Below, in pieces: positions 50,049 through 58,741 of a stretch of 64,000 bases of DNA. This DNA is from an uncultured Blautia sp. (GTDB lineage Bacteria; Bacillota; Clostridia; Lachnospirales; Lachnospiraceae). Location of the stretch: assembly GCA_900539145.1 (NCBI GenBank), contig UQAX01000004.1:1-64000 (forward strand), in the 5' to 3' direction. Position 1 is the first letter of the stretch, and each line of letters opens with the position of its first letter. A program made the position numbers and the translations under genes. The notes under the pieces were generated by a model that was not told where the DNA came from, did no database searches, and saw only the letters and a list, made by a program, of their open reading frames with translations.

Positions 50049-52124
50049 TTATTGTAAGTCAATATTTGGCTCGCAGCAAGCGCAGTTCGGTTCTAATTCA
50101 AAAGCAATGTCATTAAAGAAAACTGCATCATCTTTTCCCAGAGCGCCCGGAATAATGGAAAAGGTATTGGAAATACCATCTTGTGCATCTTTAAACGGAA
50201 GCTTGGAAACAGAATTTAAGGATGCAACAGCGCCGTGACTGTCTCTGTGGTGCATTGGGTTAGCTCCCGGAGCAAATGCCTGTCCTGCTTTTCTTCCATC
50301 CGGTGTAGAGCCTGTTGCTTTTCCATACACTACGTTAGAAGTAATGGTAAGGATAGAAGTTGTAGGAATTCCTCCACGGTAGGTATGATTTCCTTTAATA
50401 TATTCCATAAAGGTGTGAACAATATCATAAGCAATATCGTCAACTCGGTCATCATCATTTCCGTATTTTGGAAAATCTCCTTCGATTTCATAATCTACGG
50501 CAATGCCGTTTTCATCACGAATGGCTTTAACTTTGGCATATTTAATTGCGGACAGAGAGTCGGCAACAACAGAAAGCCCTGCAATACCTGTTGCAAACCA
50601 GCGTGTGACTTTTTTATCATGAAGCGCCATCTGCAATCTTTCGTAAGAATATTTGTCGTGCATATAGTGAATGACATTTAAAGTATTTACATAGACACCG
50701 GCAAGCCATTTCATCATATCCTGAAATCTGTCCATAACCTCATCGTAATCTAAATATTCGGAAGTAATAGGACGGAATTTTGGACCCACCTGTTTTTTGG
50801 ATACTTCGTCAACACCGCCGTTGATTGCGTATAACAAACATTTTGCAAGGTTTGCACGGGCGCCGAAGAACTGCATTTCCTTTCCGATACGCATAGAAGA
50901 TACGCAGCAGGCAATGGCATAGTCATCGCCGTGAGTTACACGCATTAAATCGTCATTCTCGTACTGAATGGAAGAGGATGCGATAGAAGTTTTGGCGCAG
51001 AAGCGCTTAAAGTTTACAGGCAGCTTTGTAGACCATAAAACCGTTAAGTTTGGCTCCGGAGAAGTACCCAGATTTTCCAGTGTATGAAGGTAACGGAAGG
51101 ACATCTTTGTCACAAGGTGGCGTCCGTCAATTCCCATACCGGCGATGGACTCTGTTACCCAAGTAGGGTCACCGGAAAACAGCGCATTGTATTCAGGGGT
51201 TCTTGCAAATTTCACAAGACGCAGCTTCATGATAAAATGGTCGATAAATTCCTGAATTTGTTCTTCTGTGAAGGTATTGTTCTTTAAGTCACGTTCTGCA
51301 TAAATGTCAAGGAAGGTAGAAGTACGTCCAAGTGACATAGCAGCACCGTTCTGCTCTTTAATAGCAGCAAGATAGCCCAGATATAACCACTGGATAGCTT
51401 CCTGGACGTTGGCAGCAGGGCGGGAAATATCAAATCCGTAAATTTTACCCAGCTCTTTTAATTCTTTTAAAGCACGGATTTGCTCGGATAATTCTTCACG
51501 TTCTCTTGTTACATCAGAGTACATGGTAGTACGTGTGGTATTTTTTTCATTTTCTTTATCTTCAATCAGACGGTCTACACCGTAAAGAGCCACACGGCGG
51601 TAGTCACCGATAATACGTCCTCTGCCGTAAGCATCCGGAAGTCCTGTAATAATATGGCTGGAGCGGCATGCACGCATTTCCGGTGTGTAAGCGTCAAATA
51701 CACCGTCATTATGTGTTTTGCGATGCTTGGTAAAAAATTCTACAACCTCAGGGTCTACGTGATAACCGTTGTCCTCACAGGCTTTCATTGCCATACGGAT
51801 ACCGCCGTAAGGCTGTAAGGAGCGTTTGAAAGGTTTGTCTGTCTGAAAACCTACGATTGTTTCTAAATCTTTATCTAAATATCCCGGTCCATGGGAAGTG
51901 ATGGTGGAAATGATTTTTGTGTCCATATCCAGTACACCGCCCTTTTCCTGTTCCTGCTTTGTAAGTTCCATAACCTGATCCCAAAGTGTCTGTGTAGCTT
52001 TTGTAGGACCTGTAAGGAAGGCATCGTCACCGTCGTAAGGAGTGTAATTCTTCTGAATAAAGTCCCTTACATCTATCTCTTTTGTCCAATTTCCTTTGTT
52101 AAAGGAAATCCATTCTTCTCTCAT
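50049..52124 (-). CDS. pflB: Pyruvate formate-lyase core subunit lacking the glycyl-radical domain
   Basis: This 691-residue protein converts pyruvate and CoA to acetyl-CoA and formate in anaerobic fermentation. It has DVRDFIQKNYTPYDGDDAFL, pyruvate-binding arginines in the RALQPYGGIR-like SLQPYGGIRMA, and the adjacent catalytic cysteines in IACCVSSM (about 405-406). It ends at ELEPNCACCEPNIDLQ, before the radical region, which a separate downstream gene supplies. Full-length PFL is about 740-760 residues. The Cys-rich tail is notable. The promoter is at 52212-52184. Confidence 0.93.
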   Translation of the reverse strand: MREEWISFNKGNWTKEIDVRDFIQKNYTPYDGDDAFLTGPTKATQTLWDQVMELTKQEQEKGGVLDMDTKIISTITSHGPGYLDKDLETIVGFQTDKPFKRSLQPYGGIRMAMKACEDNGYHVDPEVVEFFTKHRKTHNDGVFDAYTPEMRACRSSHIITGLPDAYGRGRIIGDYRRVALYGVDRLIEDKENEKNTTRTTMYSDVTREREELSEQIRALKELKELGKIYGFDISRPAANVQEAIQWLYLGYLAAIKEQNGAAMSLGRTSTFLDIYAERDLKNNTFTEEQIQEFIDHFIMKLRLVKFARTPEYNALFSGDPTWVTESIAGMGIDGRHLVTKMSFRYLHTLENLGTSPEPNLTVLWSTKLPVNFKRFCAKTSIASSSIQYENDDLMRVTHGDDYAIACCVSSMRIGKEMQFFGARANLAKCLLYAINGGVDEVSKKQVGPKFRPITSEYLDYDEVMDRFQDMMKWLAGVYVNTLNVIHYMHDKYSYERLQMALHDKKVTRWFATGIAGLSVVADSLSAIKYAKVKAIRDENGIAVDYEIEGDFPKYGNDDDRVDDIAYDIVHTFMEYIKGNHTYRGGIPTTSILTITSNVVYGKATGSTPDGRKAGQAFAPGANPMHHRDSHGAVASLNSVSKLPFKDAQDGISNTFSIIPGALGKDDAVFFNDIAFELEPNCACCEPNIDLQ

Positions 52125-52183
52125 AAGTCTGTGTCCTCCTATATCTTGCGGTTAGTTATACATAACTTTTCTTGTATAGGTGG

Positions 52184-52212
52184 ATTTTATAATATTGGAC
52201 TAAGAAAGTCAA
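52184..52212 (-). promoter_or_regulatory. Promoter of the pflB-grcA-pflA operon
   Basis: Minus-strand TTGACT (52212-52207) and TAAAAT (52189-52184) have a 17-base spacer. The leader contains a short palindrome AGTTAT/ATAACT (52154-52167) that might be an operator. Confidence 0.6.
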
Positions 52213-52242
52213 GGTGGTATTGTGTTTATAATTCAATACAAA

Positions 52243-52278
52243 AAAAGAGCTTCTTAATTAAAAGAAACTCTTTTCATA
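52243..52278 (-). terminator. Terminator after the YesL-like gene
   Basis: On the minus strand AAAGAGTTTCTT pairs with AAGAAGCTCTTT, with a short loop and a T run of about eight. Confidence 0.8.
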
Positions 52279-52287
52279 GAAAAACTC

Positions 52288-52956
52288 TTATTTTTCGGAG
52301 ATTTCAGGAAGTTCATTTTCTTCTTCTTCCTCATGGGGCTCATATTTTTCGAAGACTTTTCTTAAAATAATGGAGCATACGTAAGCCACACTGGCAAAGC
52401 CCAAAAGCAGCCACAGCATACTGCCGTACACCAGTGTTGAAGCTGTTAAGAAGGTTAGAAATCCCAGTCCCAGAGGAATAAGCATTAAAAGAATGGTCCA
52501 AGGGAGATTTAAAATTGCGATTAACAGGGAATTTTTAAAAATATTTTTAATATTATTTATGAAACGCGCCGTATATGGGAAAACATATACCAGTATCATA
52601 AAATAAAGAATACCTAATGCACCGATTAAAATCTGGAAAATTGTGCTCATATTCCCCGGAAGGAAGGCAGTAGCACGATAATCAACATAAATAAAAATTC
52701 CGATAGCTGCCATAATCAGCCAGATAATCGTAGACTGTTTGAAATTTTCTTTAAAGGCTTTTAAGAAGCCTTTAAAAATATAAGACTCTTCTCCACGCAC
52801 CATTTTCAGAGTAACGGTATACATGGCGGTGACAGAAGCGCCGGCAGTAATAATAGGAATACAAAATACAATACATAAAATATTTAAAATCATAATATCG
52901 CATACACGGGACAGAAAACGCATAATCGGACTGTCCATATTAAACAAGCTGCTCAT
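52288..52956 (-). CDS. YesL family (DUF624) membrane protein
   Basis: This 222-residue protein has six hydrophobic segments and the family start SSLFNMDSPIMRFLSRVCDIMILNILCIVFCIPIIT, with the GASVTAMY turn typical of DUF624. The C-terminus is strongly acidic (HEEEEENELPE). YesL-like genes often accompany sugar ABC transporters but none is near. It starts 26 bases after the CorC-like gene. Confidence 0.88.
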   Translation of the reverse strand: MSSLFNMDSPIMRFLSRVCDIMILNILCIVFCIPIITAGASVTAMYTVTLKMVRGEESYIFKGFLKAFKENFKQSTIIWLIMAAIGIFIYVDYRATAFLPGNMSTIFQILIGALGILYFMILVYVFPYTARFINNIKNIFKNSLLIAILNLPWTILLMLIPLGLGFLTFLTASTLVYGSMLWLLLGFASVAYVCSIILRKVFEKYEPHEEEEENELPEISEK

Positions 52957-52982
52957 AATAAAAATCCTTTCCTGTTTTAAAT

Positions 52983-54266
52983 TTATTCGTCAAAATTTTC
53001 TTCGGTTTTTTCAGGAAGATAAATATGAACGGTTTCGATACGATTTCGTTCTGCTTTATCTACAACAAGTTTTACACCGCCATCTGTGGTGACGGACTCG
53101 CCGGCAGCAGGAAATCTGTCGAGCTGTTCAATGATATAGCCTCCAATGGAGTCATAATCATCAGAAACAATATTCAAGTGAAGTGTTTCATCTAAATCGT
53201 CAAGTCTGGCAGAACCAAGAGCAATATACTCACGGTTCGGGATAATTTCACGAAGCTCTTCTTCCTCTGAGTCATATTCGTCATGGATGTCCCCTACAAT
53301 TTCTTCAATTAAATCTTCCAGAGTCACAATACCGGAGGTCGCTCCGTATTCATCCAATACAACGGCAAAGGTTACTGAATTTTCTTTCATTTCCATCAGA
53401 AGCTCAGAGGTTCGTTTGTATTCGTAAGTGAAATAAGCCTCTCTTAAAATTTTCCGCACGGAAAAATCTTCCTTGCTTGTAAGAAGCAGGTCTTTTACAT
53501 TGACAATACCGATAATATTGTCGGTGGTATCCTCAAAGACAGGGAAGCGTGTATGCTTTTCATCACGAAACAGACCGACTAAGTCTTCATATGAACTGTT
53601 TACATCAGCGAAGGTTACATCAATACGTGGTATCATGACATCTTCTGCCTGAGAGTCGCCGAAATCAAATACATTATAAATCATTTGACGTTCTTCGCTT
53701 TCAATAACTCCTTCTTCATGTCCTACATTTACCAAAGTACGAAGCTCATGCTCGGTAATGGTACTGCATTTTGCATTGGCATCAATCCGCATCAGCGTCA
53801 GAACACCCTGCGCCAGCTTATTGATAATAAAGATAATCGGCGTCAGAATGAACATTAAAATGCGAATGACTTTTGCATAAGACAGTGCCATTTTTTCGGA
53901 ATGTACAGTTGCCAGAGTTTTTGGAGTGATTTCCCCAAAGATTAAGACCAGAAGAGTAATAATACCCGTACTGATACTTACGGCAGCACTGCCGAACAAG
54001 CGCATGGTAAGCGTAGTGGCAAGGGAAGATGCACTGATGTTTACAATGTTGTTACCGATAAGAATGGTACTCAGAAGCTTGCCGGAGTCTTCAATTACGT
54101 TCAAAAGTGTCAGGGCTCGCTTGTCCCCTTGGTCGGCTAAAGCTTGAATACGAATTTTGTTCACTGTTGTCATAGAAGTTTCTGCTGATGAAAAAAATGC
54201 GGAAAGGCAAATGAGAATAATCAAAATCAGAAACTGTATGGCGTCACTGGAATCCAATATGTTCAA
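52983..54266 (-). CDS. CNNM/CorC-type membrane protein with CBS domains (hemolysin C family)
   Basis: This 427-residue protein has an N-terminal DUF21 domain with four hydrophobic segments (AFFSSAETSMTTVNK, IGNNIVNISASS, FGEITPKTLA). Two CBS domains follow (about 210-335, MIPRIDVTFADV ... GATSGIVTLEDLIEEIVGDI), then a CorC_HlyC transporter-associated domain ending near VHIYLPEK. Homologues export or sense magnesium; the hemolysin label is historical. Expressed with the YesL-like gene downstream. Confidence 0.92.
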   Translation of the reverse strand: MNILDSSDAIQFLILIILICLSAFFSSAETSMTTVNKIRIQALADQGDKRALTLLNVIEDSGKLLSTILIGNNIVNISASSLATTLTMRLFGSAAVSISTGIITLLVLIFGEITPKTLATVHSEKMALSYAKVIRILMFILTPIIFIINKLAQGVLTLMRIDANAKCSTITEHELRTLVNVGHEEGVIESEERQMIYNVFDFGDSQAEDVMIPRIDVTFADVNSSYEDLVGLFRDEKHTRFPVFEDTTDNIIGIVNVKDLLLTSKEDFSVRKILREAYFTYEYKRTSELLMEMKENSVTFAVVLDEYGATSGIVTLEDLIEEIVGDIHDEYDSEEEELREIIPNREYIALGSARLDDLDETLHLNIVSDDYDSIGGYIIEQLDRFPAAGESVTTDGGVKLVVDKAERNRIETVHIYLPEKTEENFDE

Positions 54267-54468
54267 CTCCTTTTGATAATAAATTATAGCTTTGGCTATT
54301 AAAGTCTAATATACATGATTTTTATTTGGATTGCAAGAAATCTGTATGAAATCCACGGGAAAAAAGTTGATTTTTGGGGGTGTCGGAAAAAAGAAAATTG
54401 TGTTATACTAAATCAGAATAACAAAAACTGAACTTGTTCACATTTGATTTAGGAAGGGAATAAGGGAA

Positions 54469-56532
54469 ATGAATAGAAACAAAAAAAATTTACATAAAGT
54501 GGCAGCCAATGTACTGGGCGTCACCCTTGCTTCTGCGCTGGTAACAGGAGCAGTGGCAGAGACAGCGGCTCCAATTCCTGTATTTGCCGCACAACAGGAT
54601 GCGCAGGTACAGGAGAAGATTATTTACTTAAACGGAAGTATTCAGGCAGGAGAAAATGCTGACGGAACCAGTCAGGCACAGGCAGTGGACTCCTTTGAAA
54701 AGGCATTTGCTTTGACCGGGGGACAGGGAACGGTTATGGTATGCGGTACGGTCAATGTCAGCACAGAAAAGAAGCTTCATATTCCTGCGGGAGTTAAGAT
54801 AAAAAGAGATGCCGGATTTACAGGAGCTTTGGTAAAGGTTACAGGCAAAGGAAAGCTTACGGTAACAGGCGGTGGAATTACTGCACAGGATGTGGACGTT
54901 TCAACAGCAGAAAGCGGAAAAGGAGCATTTCTTATTGCAAAAATTTCACAGGTGACAATGCCTGCACAGATTACACTGAACAATCTGGCAGAATGGAATA
55001 CATGCAGCTTTCCTCTTTTGGGATTTGTAGGAGAGGGAACGTTTGCATGGGGAACACAGACGCCTCCGTCTTCTTATGAAACAGAGATGAAGGTGGTATT
55101 TACACCGAAAGATACAGAAAATTATGATTATTCTCTGGTTTCCGGTTGGGATAGTCAGAGTAAAACAGTGACCAGAACCATAAAAGTGGTTATCGAAGCA
55201 TTAAAACCGCAGGAGGAAAAGCCCGTAAAACCAATGGCGGAAGTACAAATTCCTTCTGAATTAAAATTTGCTACGAAGGAAGAATTTAAAAATCTGGATT
55301 TTGCAAATGCCGGATTTACGGGAGAAGGAACGTTTGCATGGGAAGTACAGACAGAACCGTCTTCTTATGAAACAAAGATGAATGTAATTTTTACTCCGTC
55401 TGATACAGAGAAATATGATTACACACAGACTGTCGGATGGAATGGGGAAACACAGAAGGTTGTTCGGGAAGTAAAGGTGTTTATTGAAGAATTAAAAGAA
55501 AACACAGCAGAGCCTGAGACACCACAGCCGGAAAACCCTGAAACAGAAGTACCGGAGGTAACTCCTCCGACAGAACCGGAAAACTCTCAGATACCGGAGA
55601 CAACCCCTCCGGTAGAGCCGGAAGCACCGGAAAATCCTGAAATACAGGAGCCGGAAGTTCCACAAACGGAAAACCCTGAAGCAGAAGTACCTGAGACAGA
55701 AAAACCGGAAAACGGCGGTGTGGAGATTGAATATGTAAACCCTGACGAGGTCGTACAGCCGGAAGAGGAAACACAGCCGGAGGTTAATTATCAGGCAGAG
55801 GCAGGTCAAAACGGAGAAATAGCACAGGAAGCTCCTGAAGCCCTTCCTGTGGGAAGCTTGATTGATGAAACAGGCGTACAGGTGTCCGGTGACTTTATTC
55901 CTTATTATGTGGATTTGCAGGTTACTTATAATGAAGCAGTCAATGAGCTTCCGGATGCGGGAATTGGCGAAATCCTTTCTGCTTATGAATTGAAGCTCTG
56001 GAATTTAAAAGAGGATAAGGAATATCAAATCCCGGAAGGAAGAAAAGTAAAAGTGCTTATTCCTTTGCCGGAAAATGCAAATTGTTTTTCAGATTTATCC
56101 ATTGCACATTATCTGGGAAATAACCAGTATGAATATTTCGTATTTTCCAAGGACGGAAAAACAGGGAATATGACAGTGGAAGAAAAGGATGGAATGCAAT
56201 ATCTGGCTTTTGAGACAGCTTCCTTTAGTCCGTTTAATGTAGGCGGTCATCAAATTGTAGGTCTGGGTGTAAACAGTGATAAGCATAAACCTTCAACGGG
56301 AACGTCTCAGTCAACGACACAGACAAAACCGAATACTTCTGCATCAAATTCTTCTACGCAGAGTACCGTAAAACCGAATACACAGAAAAAACCTGCACAG
56401 AATAATACAACACCGGTTATTCAGGTGGTGAAAACAGGAGATGAGTCAAAAACAGTAGTTTATGTACTGATTGGCTTAGGCGCTCTTGTTATTGCAGGAC
56501 TTGCTGTCTTTTTCGGAAAAAAGAAAAAATAA
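54469..56532 (+). CDS. Cell-surface protein with duplicated module, Pro/Glu-rich stalk and variant sorting signal
   Basis: This 687-residue protein has a signal peptide ending near PVFAA, a short beta-rich region, and two copies (about 180-245 and 270-340) of a module GEGTFAWxxQTxPSSYET ... FTPxDTExYDY. A stalk rich in Pro-Glu-x repeats (about 345-430) and another folded region (about 460-590) follow, then a Ser/Thr/Asn/Gln-rich linker. The C-terminus is IQVVKTGDES, a hydrophobic helix and KKKK. This resembles a cell-wall sorting signal with a KTGD core instead of LPXTG, as often seen in Lachnospiraceae, which suggests sortase anchoring. Ligands are unknown. Confidence 0.8.
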   Translation: MNRNKKNLHKVAANVLGVTLASALVTGAVAETAAPIPVFAAQQDAQVQEKIIYLNGSIQAGENADGTSQAQAVDSFEKAFALTGGQGTVMVCGTVNVSTEKKLHIPAGVKIKRDAGFTGALVKVTGKGKLTVTGGGITAQDVDVSTAESGKGAFLIAKISQVTMPAQITLNNLAEWNTCSFPLLGFVGEGTFAWGTQTPPSSYETEMKVVFTPKDTENYDYSLVSGWDSQSKTVTRTIKVVIEALKPQEEKPVKPMAEVQIPSELKFATKEEFKNLDFANAGFTGEGTFAWEVQTEPSSYETKMNVIFTPSDTEKYDYTQTVGWNGETQKVVREVKVFIEELKENTAEPETPQPENPETEVPEVTPPTEPENSQIPETTPPVEPEAPENPEIQEPEVPQTENPEAEVPETEKPENGGVEIEYVNPDEVVQPEEETQPEVNYQAEAGQNGEIAQEAPEALPVGSLIDETGVQVSGDFIPYYVDLQVTYNEAVNELPDAGIGEILSAYELKLWNLKEDKEYQIPEGRKVKVLIPLPENANCFSDLSIAHYLGNNQYEYFVFSKDGKTGNMTVEEKDGMQYLAFETASFSPFNVGGHQIVGLGVNSDKHKPSTGTSQSTTQTKPNTSASNSSTQSTVKPNTQKKPAQNNTTPVIQVVKTGDESKTVVYVLIGLGALVIAGLAVFFGKKKK

Positions 56533-56550
56533 AAAAGAGTTATGAGTTAC

Positions 56551-56588
56551 AAATCCCTCCCATATATTGATTATAGGAGGGATTTTTT
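56551..56588 (+). terminator. Terminator whose 3' arm is the ribosome binding site of the next gene
   Basis: The perfect stem AAATCCCTCC/GGAGGGATTT (56551-56560 with 56576-56585), with a 15-base loop and T run, ends the surface-protein transcript. GGAGGG (56576-56581) is also a correctly spaced Shine-Dalgarno for ATG 56589. Confidence 0.85.
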
Positions 56589-56963
56589 ATGGAAGAAAGA
56601 GTTTCAAAAAATGCAAAGCCAATGCTGATGATAAAAGCGCTTTTGCTTGCCTATGCAGCTACCGGAATTTTACTTCTTATTCTGGCATTTTTGCTGTATA
56701 AGATGGGACTTGGCGAGAGTCAGATAAACATAGGAATTATGGTTACATACATTGTGTCCTGCCTCTTTGGCGGATTTTATATGGGAAAAAAGATAAAAGT
56801 CAGACGGTTTGCATGGGGAATGGGCGTTGGTACGGGATATGCCCTCCTTCTTATGGCGGTTACCTTTCTGACAGAACATCAGATAAGCGGAGATTTTAAG
56901 GAAATGCTGATGATGTTTTTCCTGTGCTTTTTCGGAGGAACACTGGGAGGCATTTTAGCGTGA
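56589..56963 (+). CDS. TIGR04086 family membrane protein
   Basis: This 124-residue protein has four hydrophobic segments and the family pattern with GxxxFYMGKKI after helix 2 and GTLGGILA at the end. Function unknown; related to YrzE-like small membrane proteins of Firmicutes. Its ribosome binding site lies in the preceding terminator hairpin. A promoter for the SCIFF gene begins right after its stop. Confidence 0.8.
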   Translation: MEERVSKNAKPMLMIKALLLAYAATGILLLILAFLLYKMGLGESQINIGIMVTYIVSCLFGGFYMGKKIKVRRFAWGMGVGTGYALLLMAVTFLTEHQISGDFKEMLMMFFLCFFGGTLGGILA

Positions 56964-56971
56964 ATTTCTAC

Positions 56972-57000
56972 TTGCTAGGCGGTTGCAGCTATGCTATAAT
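56972..57000 (+). promoter_or_regulatory. Promoter of the SCIFF operon
   Basis: TTGCTA (56972-56977) and TGC-TATAAT (-10 at 56995-57000) have a 17-base spacer and an extended -10. Confidence 0.75.
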
Positions 57001-57051
57001 ACCGCTAGATGTTATATCTTAAAAAATTATCATACATGGGAGGATTATGTT

Positions 57052-57192
57052 ATGGAACATATCAAAACATTAAATACAAAAAGCTTACAGAATACAGTAA
57101 AAAAAGGTGGATGTGGTGAATGCCAGACATCTTGTCAGTCTGCATGTAAAACATCTTGCACAGTAGGAAATCAGAGCTGCGAACACAAATAA
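57052..57192 (+). CDS. scfA: SCIFF peptide (six cysteines in forty-five residues), ranthipeptide precursor
   Basis: This 46-residue peptide has cysteines at 21, 24, 28, 32, 36 and 43 and the SCIFF body MEHIKTLNTKSLQNTVKKGG followed by the Cys-rich core. The adjacent radical-SAM maturase builds Cys-to-alpha or gamma-carbon thioether bridges. Products of this class are nearly universal in Clostridia and linked to quorum-like signalling in some species. GGGAGG lies eight bases before ATG 57052. Confidence 0.95.
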   Translation: MEHIKTLNTKSLQNTVKKGGCGECQTSCQSACKTSCTVGNQSCEHK

Positions 57193-57231
57193 AATAACAC
57201 AGTGCGTTTTTTTCTGGGCACATGGCTGAAC

Positions 57232-57297
57232 AGCAGCGGTGTAAAAGCCGCTGCTTAATTATTGCATGGGAGACGTAGCCTCCCATGCAATAATTAA
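57232..57297 (+). promoter_or_regulatory. Double hairpin between SCIFF peptide and maturase genes
   Basis: AGCAGCGG/CCGCTGCT (57232-57239 with 57248-57255) is immediately followed by a perfect 18-bp stem (57255-57272 with 57280-57297) around the 7-base loop ACGTAGC. There is no T run after it, so it is more likely an RNA-processing or stability hairpin, or a partial attenuator setting the peptide:enzyme ratio, than a full terminator. Confidence 0.75.
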
Positions 57298-57352
57298 CGC
57301 TCTGCGAGGATTGCACTGCACTGGGTAGATAGAAACGGAAAGGAGAAATACG

Positions 57353-58723
57353 GTGATACATCGTTATAAAAATAATGGCTACAACATTGTGCTGGACGTA
57401 AACAGCGGTTCTGTACATGTGGTAGACGAACTGGTTTATGATGTAATCGGACTTCTGGACGAAGGGCAGGAAGAAGCTGCTATTTATGAGAAGTTAAAGG
57501 ATACATACAAAGAAGAAGATATCCGAACAGCATTAAAGGAAATACAGGAATTAAAAGATGCGGAAATGCTGTTTACCGAGGATATTTATCGAAATGCCAT
57601 TGAGCATTTTAAAGAGAGAGAGACAGTTGTAAAGGCATTGTGTCTGCATATTGCCCATGACTGTAATCTTGCCTGCAGATATTGTTTTGCAGAAGAAGGA
57701 GAATATCATGGAAGACGAGCTTTGATGTCCTATGAAGTAGGAAAGCAGGCTTTGGACTTTTTAATTGCAAATTCCGGCAACAGAAAGAATTTAGAGGTAG
57801 ACTTCTTTGGCGGCGAGCCTTTGATGAACTGGCAGGTTGTGAAGGATTTAGTTGCTTACGGAAGAGAGCAGGAGAAAATTCACAATAAGAATTTCCGCTT
57901 TACGTTAACTACAAACGGTGTGCTTTTAGATGATGAAATCATGGAATTTGCCAATAAAGAAATGGCAAATGTGGTATTAAGTATTGATGGAAGAAAAGAA
58001 GTACATGACTTTATGCGTCCATTTAGAAAAGGAGCGGGAAGTTATGACTTGGTAGTGCCGAAGTTCCAGAAATTTGCAAAGAGCAGAGGAGAAAAGAGCT
58101 ACTATGCAAGAGGTACTTTTACACGTCATAATTTAGATTTTTCCGAAGACGTACTGCATCTGGCTGATTTGGGCTTTGACCAGATTTCCGTAGAGCCGGT
58201 AGTTGCAGATGAAAAAGAGGAATATGCACTGAAATGGGAAGACGTTCCGAAAATCTGCGAAGAGTATGACAAGCTTGCGAAGGAAATGATAAAGCGTAAA
58301 AAAGAAGGAAAAGGATTTAATTTCTTCCACTTCATGATTGACTTGACAGGCGGTCCTTGCGTATATAAACGTTTGTCAGGCTGCGGTTCAGGTACGGAGT
58401 ATCTGGCTGTGACTCCGTGGGGTGATTTATATCCATGTCATCAGTTTGTAGGTGAAGAAAAATATCTCATGGGAAATGTGTGGGATGGTGTAAAACGTAC
58501 AGATTTATGCAAAGAATTTAAAAATTGCAATGTATATGCAAAAGAAAAATGTCAGAACTGCTTTGCAAAATTCTATTGCAGCGGCGGCTGTGCGGCAAAC
58601 TCCTATAATTTCCACGGCTCTATCAACGATGTTTATGAATTGGGATGTGAGCTTCAGAGAAAACGTGTAGAATGCGCCATTATGTTAAAGGCAGCCGAGG
58701 CGGCAGAAGAACAAGAAAATTAA
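57353..58723 (+). CDS. scfB: SCIFF peptide radical-SAM maturase
   Basis: This 456-residue enzyme begins with a peptide-binding RRE-like domain (about 1-80). A radical-SAM core follows with CNLACRYCFAEEGEYHGRR and FFGGEPLMNW, and a SPASM-type C-terminal domain carries cysteines for auxiliary Fe-S clusters (GCGSGTEYLAVTPWGDLYPCHQF, CQNCFAKFYCSGGC). It installs thioether crosslinks in the peptide encoded just upstream. GTG 57353 is the likely start, eight bases after AAAGGAGAA. It is followed by secDF after 18 bases. Confidence 0.95.
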   Translation: MIHRYKNNGYNIVLDVNSGSVHVVDELVYDVIGLLDEGQEEAAIYEKLKDTYKEEDIRTALKEIQELKDAEMLFTEDIYRNAIEHFKERETVVKALCLHIAHDCNLACRYCFAEEGEYHGRRALMSYEVGKQALDFLIANSGNRKNLEVDFFGGEPLMNWQVVKDLVAYGREQEKIHNKNFRFTLTTNGVLLDDEIMEFANKEMANVVLSIDGRKEVHDFMRPFRKGAGSYDLVVPKFQKFAKSRGEKSYYARGTFTRHNLDFSEDVLHLADLGFDQISVEPVVADEKEEYALKWEDVPKICEEYDKLAKEMIKRKKEGKGFNFFHFMIDLTGGPCVYKRLSGCGSGTEYLAVTPWGDLYPCHQFVGEEKYLMGNVWDGVKRTDLCKEFKNCNVYAKEKCQNCFAKFYCSGGCAANSYNFHGSINDVYELGCELQRKRVECAIMLKAAEAAEEQEN

Positions 58724-58741
58724 GCAAAGAAGGGAAAGACA

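Noticed and set aside
52983..54266. True hemolysin
   Set aside because: The name is historical for this DUF21-CBS-CorC architecture; domains indicate an ion-transport-related membrane protein, not a toxin.
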